This document shows positions 32,603 to 41,727 of a stretch of 64,000 bases of DNA, in pieces. Below the pieces are notes generated by a model. It ran no database searches and was not told the DNA's origin. It worked only from the letters and a program-made list of their open reading frames with translations. The first letter of the stretch is position 1; the number at the start of each line of letters is the position of its first letter. This DNA comes from Schaalia odontolytica. Lineage in GTDB: Bacteria > Actinomycetota > Actinomycetes > Actinomycetales > Actinomycetaceae. The position numbers and the translations under genes are program-made. Location of the stretch: positions 1,116,001 through 1,180,000 of the forward strand of contig NZ_CP102197.1 of NCBI RefSeq assembly GCF_024584435.1. Direction: 5' to 3'.

Positions 32603-32623
32603 TCAGCCGACCCAACGACCCGA
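32191..32623. repeat. Long direct repeat, copy B
   Basis: Copy of 24871-25303. It begins inside a fragment of the permease-UraD reading frame (LRVDQLVADANPMRAAWDAGVDRL then stop) and ends inside the 3' end of the third LRR gene. 32366-32623 is identical to 25046-25303. It includes the duplicated terminators at 32335-32364 and 32559-32588. Confidence 0.9.
32559..32588 (-). terminator. Terminator of the protease-LRR gene
   Basis: Same sequence as 25239-25268: a perfect 12-bp GC stem with a 6-nt loop, immediately after the stop on the minus strand. Confidence 0.75.
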
Positions 32624-35600
32624 AGCAGTGAAGTGGTGCCACTGGCCGTCAATACGAATCCAGCCGGTCACCATCGCGCCACTGCCGGGCGTCAGGTAGT
32701 ACCACGAGCCACGGTCTTGGACCCAACCCGTGGCCATCGCACCGCTACCGGGCGTCAGGTAGTACCACGAGCCACCGTCCTTCACCCAGCCGGTCACCAT
32801 CGCGCCACTGCCCGAAGCCAGGTAATACCAGGTACCACCAAGATCAAGCCACCCGGTCACCATCGCACCGCTGCCCGGAGCCAGGTAGTACCAGGTACCA
32901 CCAAGATCAAGCCAGCCGGTCGCCATCGCACCGCTGCCGGGCGTCAGGTAATACCACGAGCCACCATCCTTCACCCAACCCGATGCCTCAGCACCCGAGC
33001 CACCATGGAAGAACCACGACCCCTGCTCACTCACCCAACCGACACGCATATACCCATCAGCACCAAAACGATAAACCTGACCACCAATCGCAACCCTCTC
33101 ACTCACCGGGTACGACCCATCAGAATAGCGATACCACCAACCACGCGAATCACTCACCCACCGGCCATCCTGCTGAGCAGGGCCAGGCTCCGGGGTCGGA
33201 TCGGGTGTCGGCGTCGGCTCCGGGGTCGGATCGGGTGTCGGCGTCGGGTCCGGGGTCGGATCGGGTGTCGGCGTCGGGTCCGGGGTCGGCTGCGGCTCGG
33301 GCGTGCCCGGCTGCTTCAGCACGAGGGTGTTCGTCAGGTACGAGGCATCGCGCACCTGAACACGCAGGCTCGCGTCCGCCGCCGACGGGGTCCACGGGAA
33401 GGTCACCGAGGAGGCCGCCGCGCGGTCCCCTCCGTCCGTCACCGTCGTCCAGTCGCGCACGAGCATCTCGGTGCCATCCGCGCCGATCTGAACGGCGCGC
33501 ACCTGCTGGGTTCCGGCGATGCCACCGGCGACCGACGCTGTCACCTCGACCGATGCCCCGGCCTGGCCCGTGTAGGTGTAGCTTCCCCCGGCCTCGGCGA
33601 TTCCCGCGCCGGACAGGGTCATCGAGGCTGCCGTGAACGTGTGCAGGTGGGAGGCGTCGATGCCCGCGGCCTCAAGAGCGGCCTTGGCGACGTTCCATGC
33701 CGACGTTCCCTCGGCCGCGGCGACGTACACGTGGGTGTCGTCCTTTTTCTCCTCGCTCAGCTCTGTCTCCAGATCGAGGCGGGTGAGCGTCGAGGGCAGG
33801 ACGAGGACACGCGGGACGTCCACGCCGAAAGACACTCGGGTCATGCCCTCACCAAAGTAGGCACTCTGGCGACGGCCATTGGTGGGTCGTCCGTCATACA
33901 CGAAGGAGCCGTCTACGCCGCCGCGCACGACGATGCGGCGCGGCATCGGCACCCAGCTGCCTTCCATGCGGATCGAGCGGATCTTGGTGCCGTACTCGAC
34001 GACCTCCAGGGAGTTACCCACAACGCCACTCGAGCGCTCCATCGAGTCCGGAATGACCAGGTCTGTCAGTGCTGTGCAGCCCGCGAAAGCGTCGTCACCG
34101 ATGGTCGTGACCCCTTCGGGCAGCACGACGCGCGTGAGTGACTTGTTGTTGGCGAACGCCGAAGCACCGATCTCGACCGTACCCGCGCGCACCGTATAGT
34201 CGGTGAGCGTGTTGGCGGCCGGGGAGAGCATCAGGTGCAGGCCATCGTCCGCCTTGCGGTACAGGACATTGCGTTCGGCGGAGTACACCGCGTTGGCAGG
34301 AGCGACCGTGAGCGATGCGATCTTGCGGTCGTTATACAGGGCGGTCTCGGCGAAGGAGGTGACGCCCGAGCCGATGTGGAACGAGGTCAGGGCCGTGTTC
34401 TCCGAGAACGCCTGCTCGCCGACCGTGGTCACTGAGTCGGGCAGCGCCACCGAGACGGGGGCGGTGCGACTAAACGCGAAGTCGCCGATCGTTGCCAGTC
34501 GTCCCAGCTCGGGGCGGAAATTGATTCCCGCCTTGGCCTTCGTGCTTTCGAAGGCGCTACCGCCCACCGCGATCGTTCCACCCAGGTCGATGCTGTCAAG
34601 CTTGTCGGCGGAGCAGAAAGCGCACACGCCCAGGGTCTCGAACTTCTCGGGGAGGGCCACCGCGGTAAGCGCGGAGAGGCGGAAGCCCTCTTCGCCGATG
34701 GAGCGCAGGGAGTCGGGAAGCGTCACACTCGTGATGGACGCCTTCTGGAAGGCGCGGTACGCGATCGCCTGAACGCCGTCCAGGACCGTGTAGGCCCCGC
34801 CTGCGTTCTTCGCCGCCGGGTAGATGATCAGCTTCGAGTGGTCCTTGGAGTACAAGACGCCGTCCACGCTGTCGAAGTTCGGGTTCGCCGGGTCGACCTC
34901 GACGCTCATGAGCGCGCTGGTCTCCGCGTAGCCGCCGGTCACCGAGGAGGCATCGACGTTCGGCCCCAGCTTGATCGAGGTGAGCGCCGAGTTGTAGTCG
35001 AATACCCCAGCTCCTATCGTCACGACGGAACGCGGCAGCTCAATAGCCTGAAGACTCGTGTTCGCGAACGCGCGGTCCGCGATCGTGGTCAGCTGGGCGG
35101 GGCGGGCCGCGTCGTCGACGAAGGCGATCGTCTTCAGCGAGCTGTAGATGAAGGCCTCCTGGCCGATCGATCGCACCGAGGCGGGGATCGTCACGTTCTC
35201 CACACTGGAGCTCGCGAAGGCCCGCTCTGCGATGGAAGTCACGGTCTCGGGGATCGTCACGTCCGTGGCGGAGCCCTTGTACTTCACAAGGACGCCTTCC
35301 TCGTTGATCTCGAAGTCGTCGGCGTCAGCCGCGCGCACGGTCACGGGGATAGTCGCGGTCTTAACCGCGCCGCCCTCGGTGGTGACGGTGGCGGTCAGCG
35401 TACCGGAACCCGCGTGATCGCCAGCGGTCAGCGTCGCCTTGCGCGTGTCGGTGTCGGCGACAACGGTGGCCAGGTCGGCCGGCTCCACGCTCCACGTCAC
35501 AGCGCGGTCCTTGAGTGAGGGCGCCAGGTACGCTTTCACGGGGGCGCTCTCACCCACCTTGACGCTCACCGCCGCCTCAGCGACCTCAATCCCCGCATCT

Positions 35601-38600
35601 TCGGAGATCGTACGCACGTGGACCTGCGCGCTTGCGGACAGTGTCGACTGGGAGGCGTCGGTCGCGGTTATCGTCGCGTCGCCGGCGGCCAGCGTCTGGA
35701 CCTCGCCGTTGTCGTTCACGGTGGCCACGGCCTCGTTCGAGGAGGTCCACACGAGGTCGGTAACGTTGGCGCTGGCCGGCTCATAGGAGGCGCTCAGCGC
35801 AACCGTCTCGCCCGCGACGACCGAGGAAGACTCGGGCGTCACGGACAGGGAGGTCATCGGGATCGTGCGGAAGCGGATCACCTGACGTGTCTGGTTCTTG
35901 CCCCAGTCCCACGCGAAGAGGTAGGCGGTCGCCGGGTCGGAGGAATCCGCGCGGTCGATGAGGTCTGCCCACTTGATCTCGTAGTGCTTGGCGTAGGTGC
36001 CGTCGGCCTGGCGGTTGGCACCCACGGCCTCCTTTTCGTCGTAGTAGTGACGCGAGGTCGGCGACTCGGAGAAGGCGATGCCCGCCAGCGGCGAGTTGTC
36101 GGCGACGTCGAAGGAGACGACGCGCGCGTCCCCCTCGCCGGTCACGACCAGGTTGGAGATGACGGGAGCCTGGGTGTCCAGGGTGAAGTCCCAGGTCATC
36201 TGCTGGGAGACGCTCGAGGGAGCGACCGAGGCCGCGTCGATCGTCAGCTTGTAGCGGCCCGCGGGCAGCTCCTTGCCGTCCTTGTCGAATCCGTCGAAGA
36301 CGGGGTTGTTGCCTTCCTGGCTTTCGATGGGCTCGATCCTGCTGGCGTGATAGTTGAACAGGGACTTGCGGGCGCGCTCGAAGGTGTACTCGCGCACGAC
36401 GTCGCCGGCCTCGTTCGTGTAGGTGTAGGTCACCTTCGGGGAGTTACGCAGCAGGCAGGTGCGCGGCAGGAGACGGGAGGGGGCGTCGGGCAGCGCCGAA
36501 CGCGACATGATGAAGTACGCGGGGTCGACCGCGCGCACGTCGTCGATCTCCTGGCCGACGAGCGGGTTCAGCGCGCCGAGGGGTACCTCGGTCGCGGGGT
36601 TGAGCAGCGTCGAGGCGCAGGAGTGGACCGCGTTGGTCGTGCCGTCGAACCACTTGGCGTCAAAGACGGCGGGTGAGCCCCAGGAGCCGTAGAAGCCCAT
36701 GTAGGGAACGGTGAGGTCAGGCTGGGAGTCCGTACTCGTGAAGGTCACGGCGCCGTCGATGAAGGTGCCCTTGGGCGCATTGGTGCTCGCGTAGGTGGCG
36801 AAGGCCGCCTGCGGGTTCACGGTGACGGTCACGGTGGCAGACGACTTCGCGGGGACGGTGACGCTCTCGCTGGAGAAGGTCAGGTCGATTCCCTGGCCTG
36901 CCCAGTTCTTCGAGTGCTCGGTGAAGAGCTCGCCGTCGACGATCTCGGACAGGGCCTGGCCACCCAGGGTGTAGGTGTGGGCGGTGTCGGAGACGTTCGT
37001 CAGGGTGACCTGGAAGGTCCATCCGTTCGTGCCCTCACCCAGGTCGGCCTTGGGACGCCACGGGTTTTCGGCACCCTCGACGGAGGGGTAGACGCTCGTC
37101 GTCGTGGCCGCGAGGGCGTCCACCTGGCCCGCGCCCACGCGGCGCGGCGAGTAGTAGGTGCCGTTGTTCTGGTCGATGTCGAGCAGAGGGTGGGCGGTAC
37201 CCATCATGAGGGCGGTGACGACCGCGGCCCGGTCAGCGTCCGACATCGCGGCAAAGGCCGGATCCTCGCCCACGCGCTGACGCACGAGAGCGGCGATGCC
37301 CGCTACCTGCGGGGTCGCCATGGAGGTGCCGGACATCGCACGGTAGGTGTTGCCCAGGACGGCGGCCACGATGTTGCCGCCGGGAGCCGCGATCTCGGGC
37401 TTGAGCTTCAGGTCGGGGGTCACGCCCCACGACGTGAAGTCGGAGACCGAGGGGTTGGTCGATGCGAGCAGGACGCCCGCGTGCGGGTTGACGATGGAGA
37501 TGGAACCGGACTCGCTGGCCGTGATGGCCTCGATGAGCGCGTCCTTCTCCCTCTTCGTGATCGTCACGGTTGGCATCGTGTGGGTGGATTCGATGGTGGC
37601 CACGTAGGGGTTCTCGGCGACCTCGGAGTCACCGATGATGAGCGCGGCAGGCGTGGAGGCCAGCTGCGTGAGGCCCTTGACCTTGGCCTCGTGGGTCATG
37701 TCGGCGCCGGTGGCGCTATCGGAGCCTCCGCGGTCCTCGAGCACAATCACCTTCGAGAGGTCGCCGGGGTGCTCGGCGACGAGCTTGCTCAGCGCGGCCG
37801 CGTCGCCGTTGCCGGCGTAGACGAGGCTGTAAGTTCCCTCGGCGATGTCGAGGAGGCTGGGAACGAACGCGTCCTTGAGTCCGCGCGACTTCTGGTAGAC
37901 GACCTTGCGCTCGCCAACGCTCAGGTAGTGCAGGGCATCCTGGTTGTTGACCGAGGCCACGGCCAGGGTCGAGCCGTAGGATGCGGGTTCGGACAGCGTG
38001 CCAACGTCAGGGTCGCTCGCGTAGGGCTTGTTCTTGCCGCTCTTGTTGGAGTAGGCGCTGGAGTAGGAGTTGCCGGCGGCTGCGTTGACGGTGACGCCCG
38101 CGTTCGCGAGGTTCTTGTAGACGTCCGCGTAGACGGTGCCGGCCTCGGTGCCCATGCCCGCGTCTTCACCCAGGGAGAGGTTAATCGAGTCTGGCCTGAT
38201 GACCACGGCGTCGTCAAGGGCGGCGAGCACGGTGCTGTCCGGGATCGAACCGTCCTTGTCGGAGGCTACCTTGGCCACGATGATCTGGGCGTTGGGGGCG
38301 GTTCCCTGCAGGTCGGCGGCGTTGGCGGCTGCGATTGCCGCGACGTGCGTGCCGTGTGAGAGATCCTTGCTGGACGCGGGAAGAACGTCCGCGTCGTTGT
38401 CGGCGTAGTCGTAGACGAAGGGGATCTTCTTGTTGATGTAGGCGCCGCTCTTCCCGTGGGTGAGCGTGCGAGCGAAGGCTTGAACGTCGGCCTGCGTCAT
38501 GCGTACGTCAGTGCCGTCCATGGAGCCGGAGAACGCCTGGTGGGTGGCTTCGATGCCGGTGTCGATGACCTCGATGACCTGCTTGTTGCCCTTCTGGGTC

Positions 38601-39238
38601 GTCTGGTTGGCGCGCGTCATCTCCAGGGAGGAGGCGTTTTGTAGGGAGGGGTCCACTGCCTGCGCGGCCGTCGTCTCGGCATCGCCCTCGACGACCATCG
38701 GCTTGTGGTGACGCTCGATGAAGGCGGCCTTGACGCCCTCGGTGGCCCTGATGGCGTCGAGGGACGAGGCAGGGGCCTCGATGGCGAAGCCGTCGAGCGC
38801 GCGGGTGTAGTCTCGCACGTCCGTCACGTCCGCGCCGGGCACGACCGCTTGGACCGAGGCTTCGATGCGGTCCTTGACTTCCTGGTGCTTGGTCGAGGAA
38901 CTCAGGCCGAAGATTCGGCGGTACCACGGGATTCCGACGCTGCCTTCTCGCAGCTGGACGATGATCGTCGTCGGCGTGTCGTCGGCCGGGAAGCTATCCG
39001 CGGAGGTGGTCGGGTTCTCTTCACCGCCCTCCTGGGGGGCTTCCGATTGCGCGCTGGCGTCCAAAGGCACGTCGCCCGACGAGGCGGGGGGATCCGACTG
39101 GGCAGCATCGGACGTCGAGTCGTTGTGCTCGGCGCCGTCTGGTGCGTCGGCCGCAAAGGACGCCGGAATGCTCACGGTGGTCATGGCGAGGGCGCCGACT
39201 GTTGCCAGCACCAGCGCCGAGATCTTTCGATGGGACAT
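32603..39238 (-). CDS. Giant secreted subtilase-LRR-wall-binding surface protein, paralogue 3
   Basis: 2211 aa. Signal peptide (1-30), acidic Ser/Asp/Glu-rich stretch (31-88), an I9-type propeptide (about 89-180), then an S8 subtilase domain of the C5a-peptidase/lactocepin class: Asp226 in VIDTG, His295 in SHGTHVA, Asn390 in AAAGN, Ser639 in GTSMATP, with a PA-like insert (about 430-590). A long Fn3-like region follows, then BIG_2 (VWTSSNEAVATVNDNGEV), a TpLRR array, a Pro/Thr/Asp linker of PTPDPTP repeats (encoded at about 33180-33300) and wall-binding repeats (encoded at 32603-33160). The full triad suggests active proteolysis at the cell surface, with the LRR part as target binder. Its 3' end shares identical blocks with paralogue 1. 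Confidence 0.93.
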   Translation of the reverse strand: MSHRKISALVLATVGALAMTTVSIPASFAADAPDGAEHNDSTSDAAQSDPPASSGDVPLDASAQSEAPQEGGEENPTTSADSFPADDTPTTIIVQLREGSVGIPWYRRIFGLSSSTKHQEVKDRIEASVQAVVPGADVTDVRDYTRALDGFAIEAPASSLDAIRATEGVKAAFIERHHKPMVVEGDAETTAAQAVDPSLQNASSLEMTRANQTTQKGNKQVIEVIDTGIEATHQAFSGSMDGTDVRMTQADVQAFARTLTHGKSGAYINKKIPFVYDYADNDADVLPASSKDLSHGTHVAAIAAANAADLQGTAPNAQIIVAKVASDKDGSIPDSTVLAALDDAVVIRPDSINLSLGEDAGMGTEAGTVYADVYKNLANAGVTVNAAAGNSYSSAYSNKSGKNKPYASDPDVGTLSEPASYGSTLAVASVNNQDALHYLSVGERKVVYQKSRGLKDAFVPSLLDIAEGTYSLVYAGNGDAAALSKLVAEHPGDLSKVIVLEDRGGSDSATGADMTHEAKVKGLTQLASTPAALIIGDSEVAENPYVATIESTHTMPTVTITKREKDALIEAITASESGSISIVNPHAGVLLASTNPSVSDFTSWGVTPDLKLKPEIAAPGGNIVAAVLGNTYRAMSGTSMATPQVAGIAALVRQRVGEDPAFAAMSDADRAAVVTALMMGTAHPLLDIDQNNGTYYSPRRVGAGQVDALAATTTSVYPSVEGAENPWRPKADLGEGTNGWTFQVTLTNVSDTAHTYTLGGQALSEIVDGELFTEHSKNWAGQGIDLTFSSESVTVPAKSSATVTVTVNPQAAFATYASTNAPKGTFIDGAVTFTSTDSQPDLTVPYMGFYGSWGSPAVFDAKWFDGTTNAVHSCASTLLNPATEVPLGALNPLVGQEIDDVRAVDPAYFIMSRSALPDAPSRLLPRTCLLRNSPKVTYTYTNEAGDVVREYTFERARKSLFNYHASRIEPIESQEGNNPVFDGFDKDGKELPAGRYKLTIDAASVAPSSVSQQMTWDFTLDTQAPVISNLVVTGEGDARVVSFDVADNSPLAGIAFSESPTSRHYYDEKEAVGANRQADGTYAKHYEIKWADLIDRADSSDPATAYLFAWDWGKNQTRQVIRFRTIPMTSLSVTPESSSVVAGETVALSASYEPASANVTDLVWTSSNEAVATVNDNGEVQTLAAGDATITATDASQSTLSASAQVHVRTISEDAGIEVAEAAVSVKVGESAPVKAYLAPSLKDRAVTWSVEPADLATVVADTDTRKATLTAGDHAGSGTLTATVTTEGGAVKTATIPVTVRAADADDFEINEEGVLVKYKGSATDVTIPETVTSIAERAFASSSVENVTIPASVRSIGQEAFIYSSLKTIAFVDDAARPAQLTTIADRAFANTSLQAIELPRSVVTIGAGVFDYNSALTSIKLGPNVDASSVTGGYAETSALMSVEVDPANPNFDSVDGVLYSKDHSKLIIYPAAKNAGGAYTVLDGVQAIAYRAFQKASITSVTLPDSLRSIGEEGFRLSALTAVALPEKFETLGVCAFCSADKLDSIDLGGTIAVGGSAFESTKAKAGINFRPELGRLATIGDFAFSRTAPVSVALPDSVTTVGEQAFSENTALTSFHIGSGVTSFAETALYNDRKIASLTVAPANAVYSAERNVLYRKADDGLHLMLSPAANTLTDYTVRAGTVEIGASAFANNKSLTRVVLPEGVTTIGDDAFAGCTALTDLVIPDSMERSSGVVGNSLEVVEYGTKIRSIRMEGSWVPMPRRIVVRGGVDGSFVYDGRPTNGRRQSAYFGEGMTRVSFGVDVPRVLVLPSTLTRLDLETELSEEKKDDTHVYVAAAEGTSAWNVAKAALEAAGIDASHLHTFTAASMTLSGAGIAEAGGSYTYTGQAGASVEVTASVAGGIAGTQQVRAVQIGADGTEMLVRDWTTVTDGGDRAAASSVTFPWTPSAADASLRVQVRDASYLTNTLVLKQPGTPEPQPTPDPTPTPDPTPDPTPTPDPTPEPTPTPDPTPEPGPAQQDGRWVSDSRGWWYRYSDGSYPVSERVAIGGQVYRFGADGYMRVGWVSEQGSWFFHGGSGAEASGWVKDGGSWYYLTPGSGAMATGWLDLGGTWYYLAPGSGAMVTGWLDLGGTWYYLASGSGAMVTGWVKDGGSWYYLTPGSGAMATGWVQDRGSWYYLTPGSGAMVTGWIRIDGQWHHFTASGRWVG
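32660..33000 (-). repeat. In-frame wall-binding repeats of paralogue 3
   Basis: About six 60-bp coding units of two alternating types, GGSWYYLTPGSGAMATGW and LGGTWYYLAPGSGAMVTGW, the second type shared with paralogue 2 and the first with paralogue 1. This mosaic is evidence of exchange between the genes. Confidence 0.85.
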
Positions 39239-39588
39239 CTATGGCTCACTTGGTTGACATCTGGAAGTGGGCGTCGGTGCCGCCACGGCGGCCTCACCCA
39301 GCGTTAAGGGTAGGGTGGTCGCCCGTTACTGCAAAGATCTCGTCGGCTTTGTTCTCAGCATGCGTCAACCCCTTTACCCCGAGACTTAATTAGGGTACCA
39401 TGCATCAACTTAGTTGTGCCTATATAATTATTGCATGAGGTAAGTTTCTATTCTCCTCGGCGAGGCGCACTCGCGTCTCCGGTGTGCCACGGGAACGCAG
39501 TGAGTCCGCCGACTGGCTCGCGGACGAGGTGCCCGGGAAGTCGGTCGGCGGACTCATTCGCGCGCGGTCGAAGTATCGACCGCACGGA
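39239..39588. other. Leader and promoter region of the protease-LRR gene
   Basis: 350 bp, AT-rich at 39380-39440 (runs such as TATATAATTATT), with GTTAAC-like and ATGCAT stretches. The promoter of the 2211-aa protein must lie here, but it does not share the ACTGGA-spacer promoter of paralogues 1 and 2, so separate control is likely. 39501-39556 is an inverted repeat at the end of ybjQ. No gene seen. Confidence 0.5.
39501..39556 (-). terminator. Inverted repeat after ybjQ, terminator candidate
   Basis: TGAGTCCGCCGAC (39501-39513) and GTCGGCGGACTCA (39544-39556) are perfect inverted copies, 13 bp, 30-nt loop, 33 bp beyond the ybjQ stop. No T tract. Confidence 0.5.
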
Positions 39589-39906
39589 TCACAGGATGAC
39601 TGCCGTGCCCGTCGCGATCGCGGCGAGCATGCCATTGTCCGCGCCTGCGGTGAAATAGTCGACTTTCACTCCCACGACGGCGTTTGCTCCCATCGATTGG
39701 GCGCGGGCGCACATCTCGTTGACGGCGGTCGCTGCGGCGTTGCCGATCTCCTCCTCGTACTGGGAGGCGCGTCCGCCGAACATGTTCGACAGGCTCGCGC
39801 CGAAGTCCTTGAACATGTTGACGCCGGCGAACGTTTCGCCCGAGACCATCCCGATGTATTGCTTGATGGGCGCGCCTTCGACCGTTGGGGTCGTGACCAC
39901 TAGCAT
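39589..39906 (-). CDS. YbjQ/UPF0145-family protein
   Basis: 105 aa, normal length. TTPTVEGAPIKQYIGMVSGETFAGVN, GRASQYEEEI and ARAQSMGANAVVGVKVDYF are the conserved blocks of YbjQ, a small cytosolic oligomer of unknown role that has been called a putative heavy-metal-binding domain. AAGGAG lies 7 nt before the ATG, with TATAAC further up. It stands alone. Confidence 0.93.
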   Translation of the reverse strand: MLVVTTPTVEGAPIKQYIGMVSGETFAGVNMFKDFGASLSNMFGGRASQYEEEIGNAAATAVNEMCARAQSMGANAVVGVKVDYFTAGADNGMLAAIATGTAVIL

Positions 39907-40027
39907 GATCTACTCCTTCGCGTTATACGGTGAACAAGCCAACACTACCGGCCCCGGCGCCCGGCGGCCAGCAAGTTGCGGGAGGGGCGTGCCGCACCGC
40001 GAGTCACCGGAGCACCCTGGCGCCCGG

Positions 40028-40355
40028 TCAGTGGCGCGGTTGCCCTTGCGCAGAGGCTGCGGTTGTCGCGGGCGCGATGGGGTGTCGAATGACGGTCTTG
40101 AGCTTCTCGGGTGCAACCTTGCGCGCGTCGCTTAAGTAGATCTCGTGATGCAGGCGCGCCTCGGTGAGGTCGAGCGTGTAGCCGCGTTCTTCCATGTAGG
40201 CGTGCATGGCCTCGACGGTTGCGGGTTCGTTGTCGTAGCTGCCGACGTGCATGCATTGCACGCACGTTCCCTCGTCGATCGTCAGGTACTCGGCCGAGGA
40301 GCAGTCCAGCTTCTTCTTGCGGGTCGCCCTATCGAAGAGAGCCTCATCGAGCCAT
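40028..40355 (-). pseudogene. GyrI-like small-molecule-binding protein, N-terminal half lost
   Basis: The minus frame from about 40355 reads EWLDEALFDRATRKKK...VQCMHVGSYDNEPATVEAMHAYMEERGY...HHEIYLSDARKVAPEKLKTVIRHPI, a very clear C-terminal half of the GyrI-like effector-binding domain (usually about 200 aa). Upstream of about 40355 the frame continues without family resemblance and into a gene of opposite orientation. The 5' half is therefore deleted and a start codon is lacking at the normal place. A chance ATG at 40490 could give a chimeric product. Confidence 0.8.
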
Positions 40356-40881
40356 TCCGTTTCGCAAAACAACTCGCGAAGGCGCGCAACAGCGACGGCC
40401 TGCACGAGGTCGAAGTCGCTCGCATTGAAGTTTTCCGTGGAATCCCAATCCCAGATGACGACCCCGAGGGCTACCGTCGCAACCTTGAACAAAAGTCACA
40501 GTGGGAGTACGGACATCAGGGGATAGTTTCAGTAACTCTGCGTCCTCAGAAATACAACTGGGAGTGGCACGACGGCCAGAAAACTCCGATTCGCTCAACT
40601 CGCAGAGAAAAAGGCGTCGATGTCATGTGTGCCCTCGCACTCGTTCGACTCGAACGATCAGGAAACTACGACGTGGTTACCCTTGCTCACGAGATACAGA
40701 CCTTGCCCCAGCCCTTGACGAGGCACACAAACTCCAGACTGCGAAGATCGAAGCCTCAAAGTGGTATGACCCTTCCGACAGACGAACATTCGGCAACATC
40801 AAAACCGATGCGCGAATCTGGACGACTTCCATGAAGCGTGACCACTTTACAGCTTCACTCGACCCCCGCGAATACCTGTAA
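40356..40881 (+). pseudogene. NYN-domain (PIN-like) nuclease, 5'-truncated and frameshifted
   Basis: The plus frame gives FRGIPIPDDDPEGYRRNLEQ, VTLRPQKYNWEW and REKGVDVMCALALVRLERSGNYDVVTLA. Near 40688 one base (a T in GCT-TCA-CGA) is missing, and the next frame continues SRDTDLAPALDEA...ASKWYDPSDRR...TASLDPREYL to a stop at 40881. This is a NYN domain of the LabA type: REKGVD and SRDTDLAPAL carry the metal-binding acids. The first part (the FIDGxN strand) is missing. It meets the truncated GyrI-like gene head to head, so one deletion removed the starts of both. Confidence 0.75.
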
Positions 40882-40923
40882 CCTCAACGACCAACTCGCT
40901 GCTCACAATCCTTGAGCGACACC

Positions 40924-41694
40924 ATGAAGATGCACATCTACGGGCCTTGCGGACAGGACTGTCCCACCGTTCTCATCATTCACCCGATGCTGTCCTCGGC
41001 CTTGAGCATGAAGGCCGCGCTCTGCGATCACATGGGCTCCGGCCTGCGCTTTCTCGTGCCGGACCTGTCCGCCCACGGGGACGAGGCCGGGGTCCCCTAC
41101 GTGGCGGCAGCGGCAGAGGCGGCGGTGATCAACGAGTGACTGACCTCCCAAGGAGTACATCGCTTGTCTCTAGGATTTGGCGCGTCGCTCGGCGGGGTCA
41201 TCCTGTTCGAGCTACTGCGATTCCCGGACCTCGCATGTGACCGACTCTATATTGAAGGGGTGAGCTTCTACTCGGGCGGGCCCGTGGCCCGAGTCGGCGG
41301 GTCCATTCTCAGCCGTGTCATGGTCACGAAACACCGGAAGGCCGTGCGGGATCCCGAGGCCGGAGCACGCCAGCTCGCGCGCCTCTACGGCGAGCAGGCC
41401 GCTCACGCGATGGTCGCTAGTTTCGCCGCGATGAGCGAAGAGAGCATCCGCGCGATCGTACGCGACTGCTCGCACGTCAGCCTGCCACCCCTCTCACCCG
41501 CCATTCAGCGGCGCTGCACGTTCACGTACGGGCAGAAAGACTCAGACCTGCGACTCGCGCGGCGCGTGATTCCGCGACTCTATCCGCAGGCCAAGCTGCG
41601 CGTCTGGGCGGGGTGGGGGCACTGCGAGTACACGAGCCGCGGTTCGCTCACGTACGGGGCGATGCTGCGCAGGCTCGTCCGAGAGGGGCGTTAG
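40924..41694 (+). pseudogene. Alpha/beta hydrolase interrupted by a stop codon
   Basis: One frame throughout: MKMHIYGPCGQDCPTVLIIHPMLSSA...FLVPDLSAHGDEAG...AVINE, then TGA at 41137-41139, then LTSQGVHRLSLGFGASLGGVILFELLRF to REGR at 41694. The pattern matches a serine hydrolase with the nucleophile elbow GFGASLGG (nucleophile region altered: Ala-Ser) and a C-terminal GWGHCEY carrying the His. The TGA probably replaced a TGG (Trp) codon. Either an inactive gene or a sequencing error at one base. A TTG at 40912 is an alternative start. Confidence 0.75.
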
Positions 41695-41727
41695 CTCCCG
41701 CTGTCGCGTGGAGCAAACGGCTCACGC

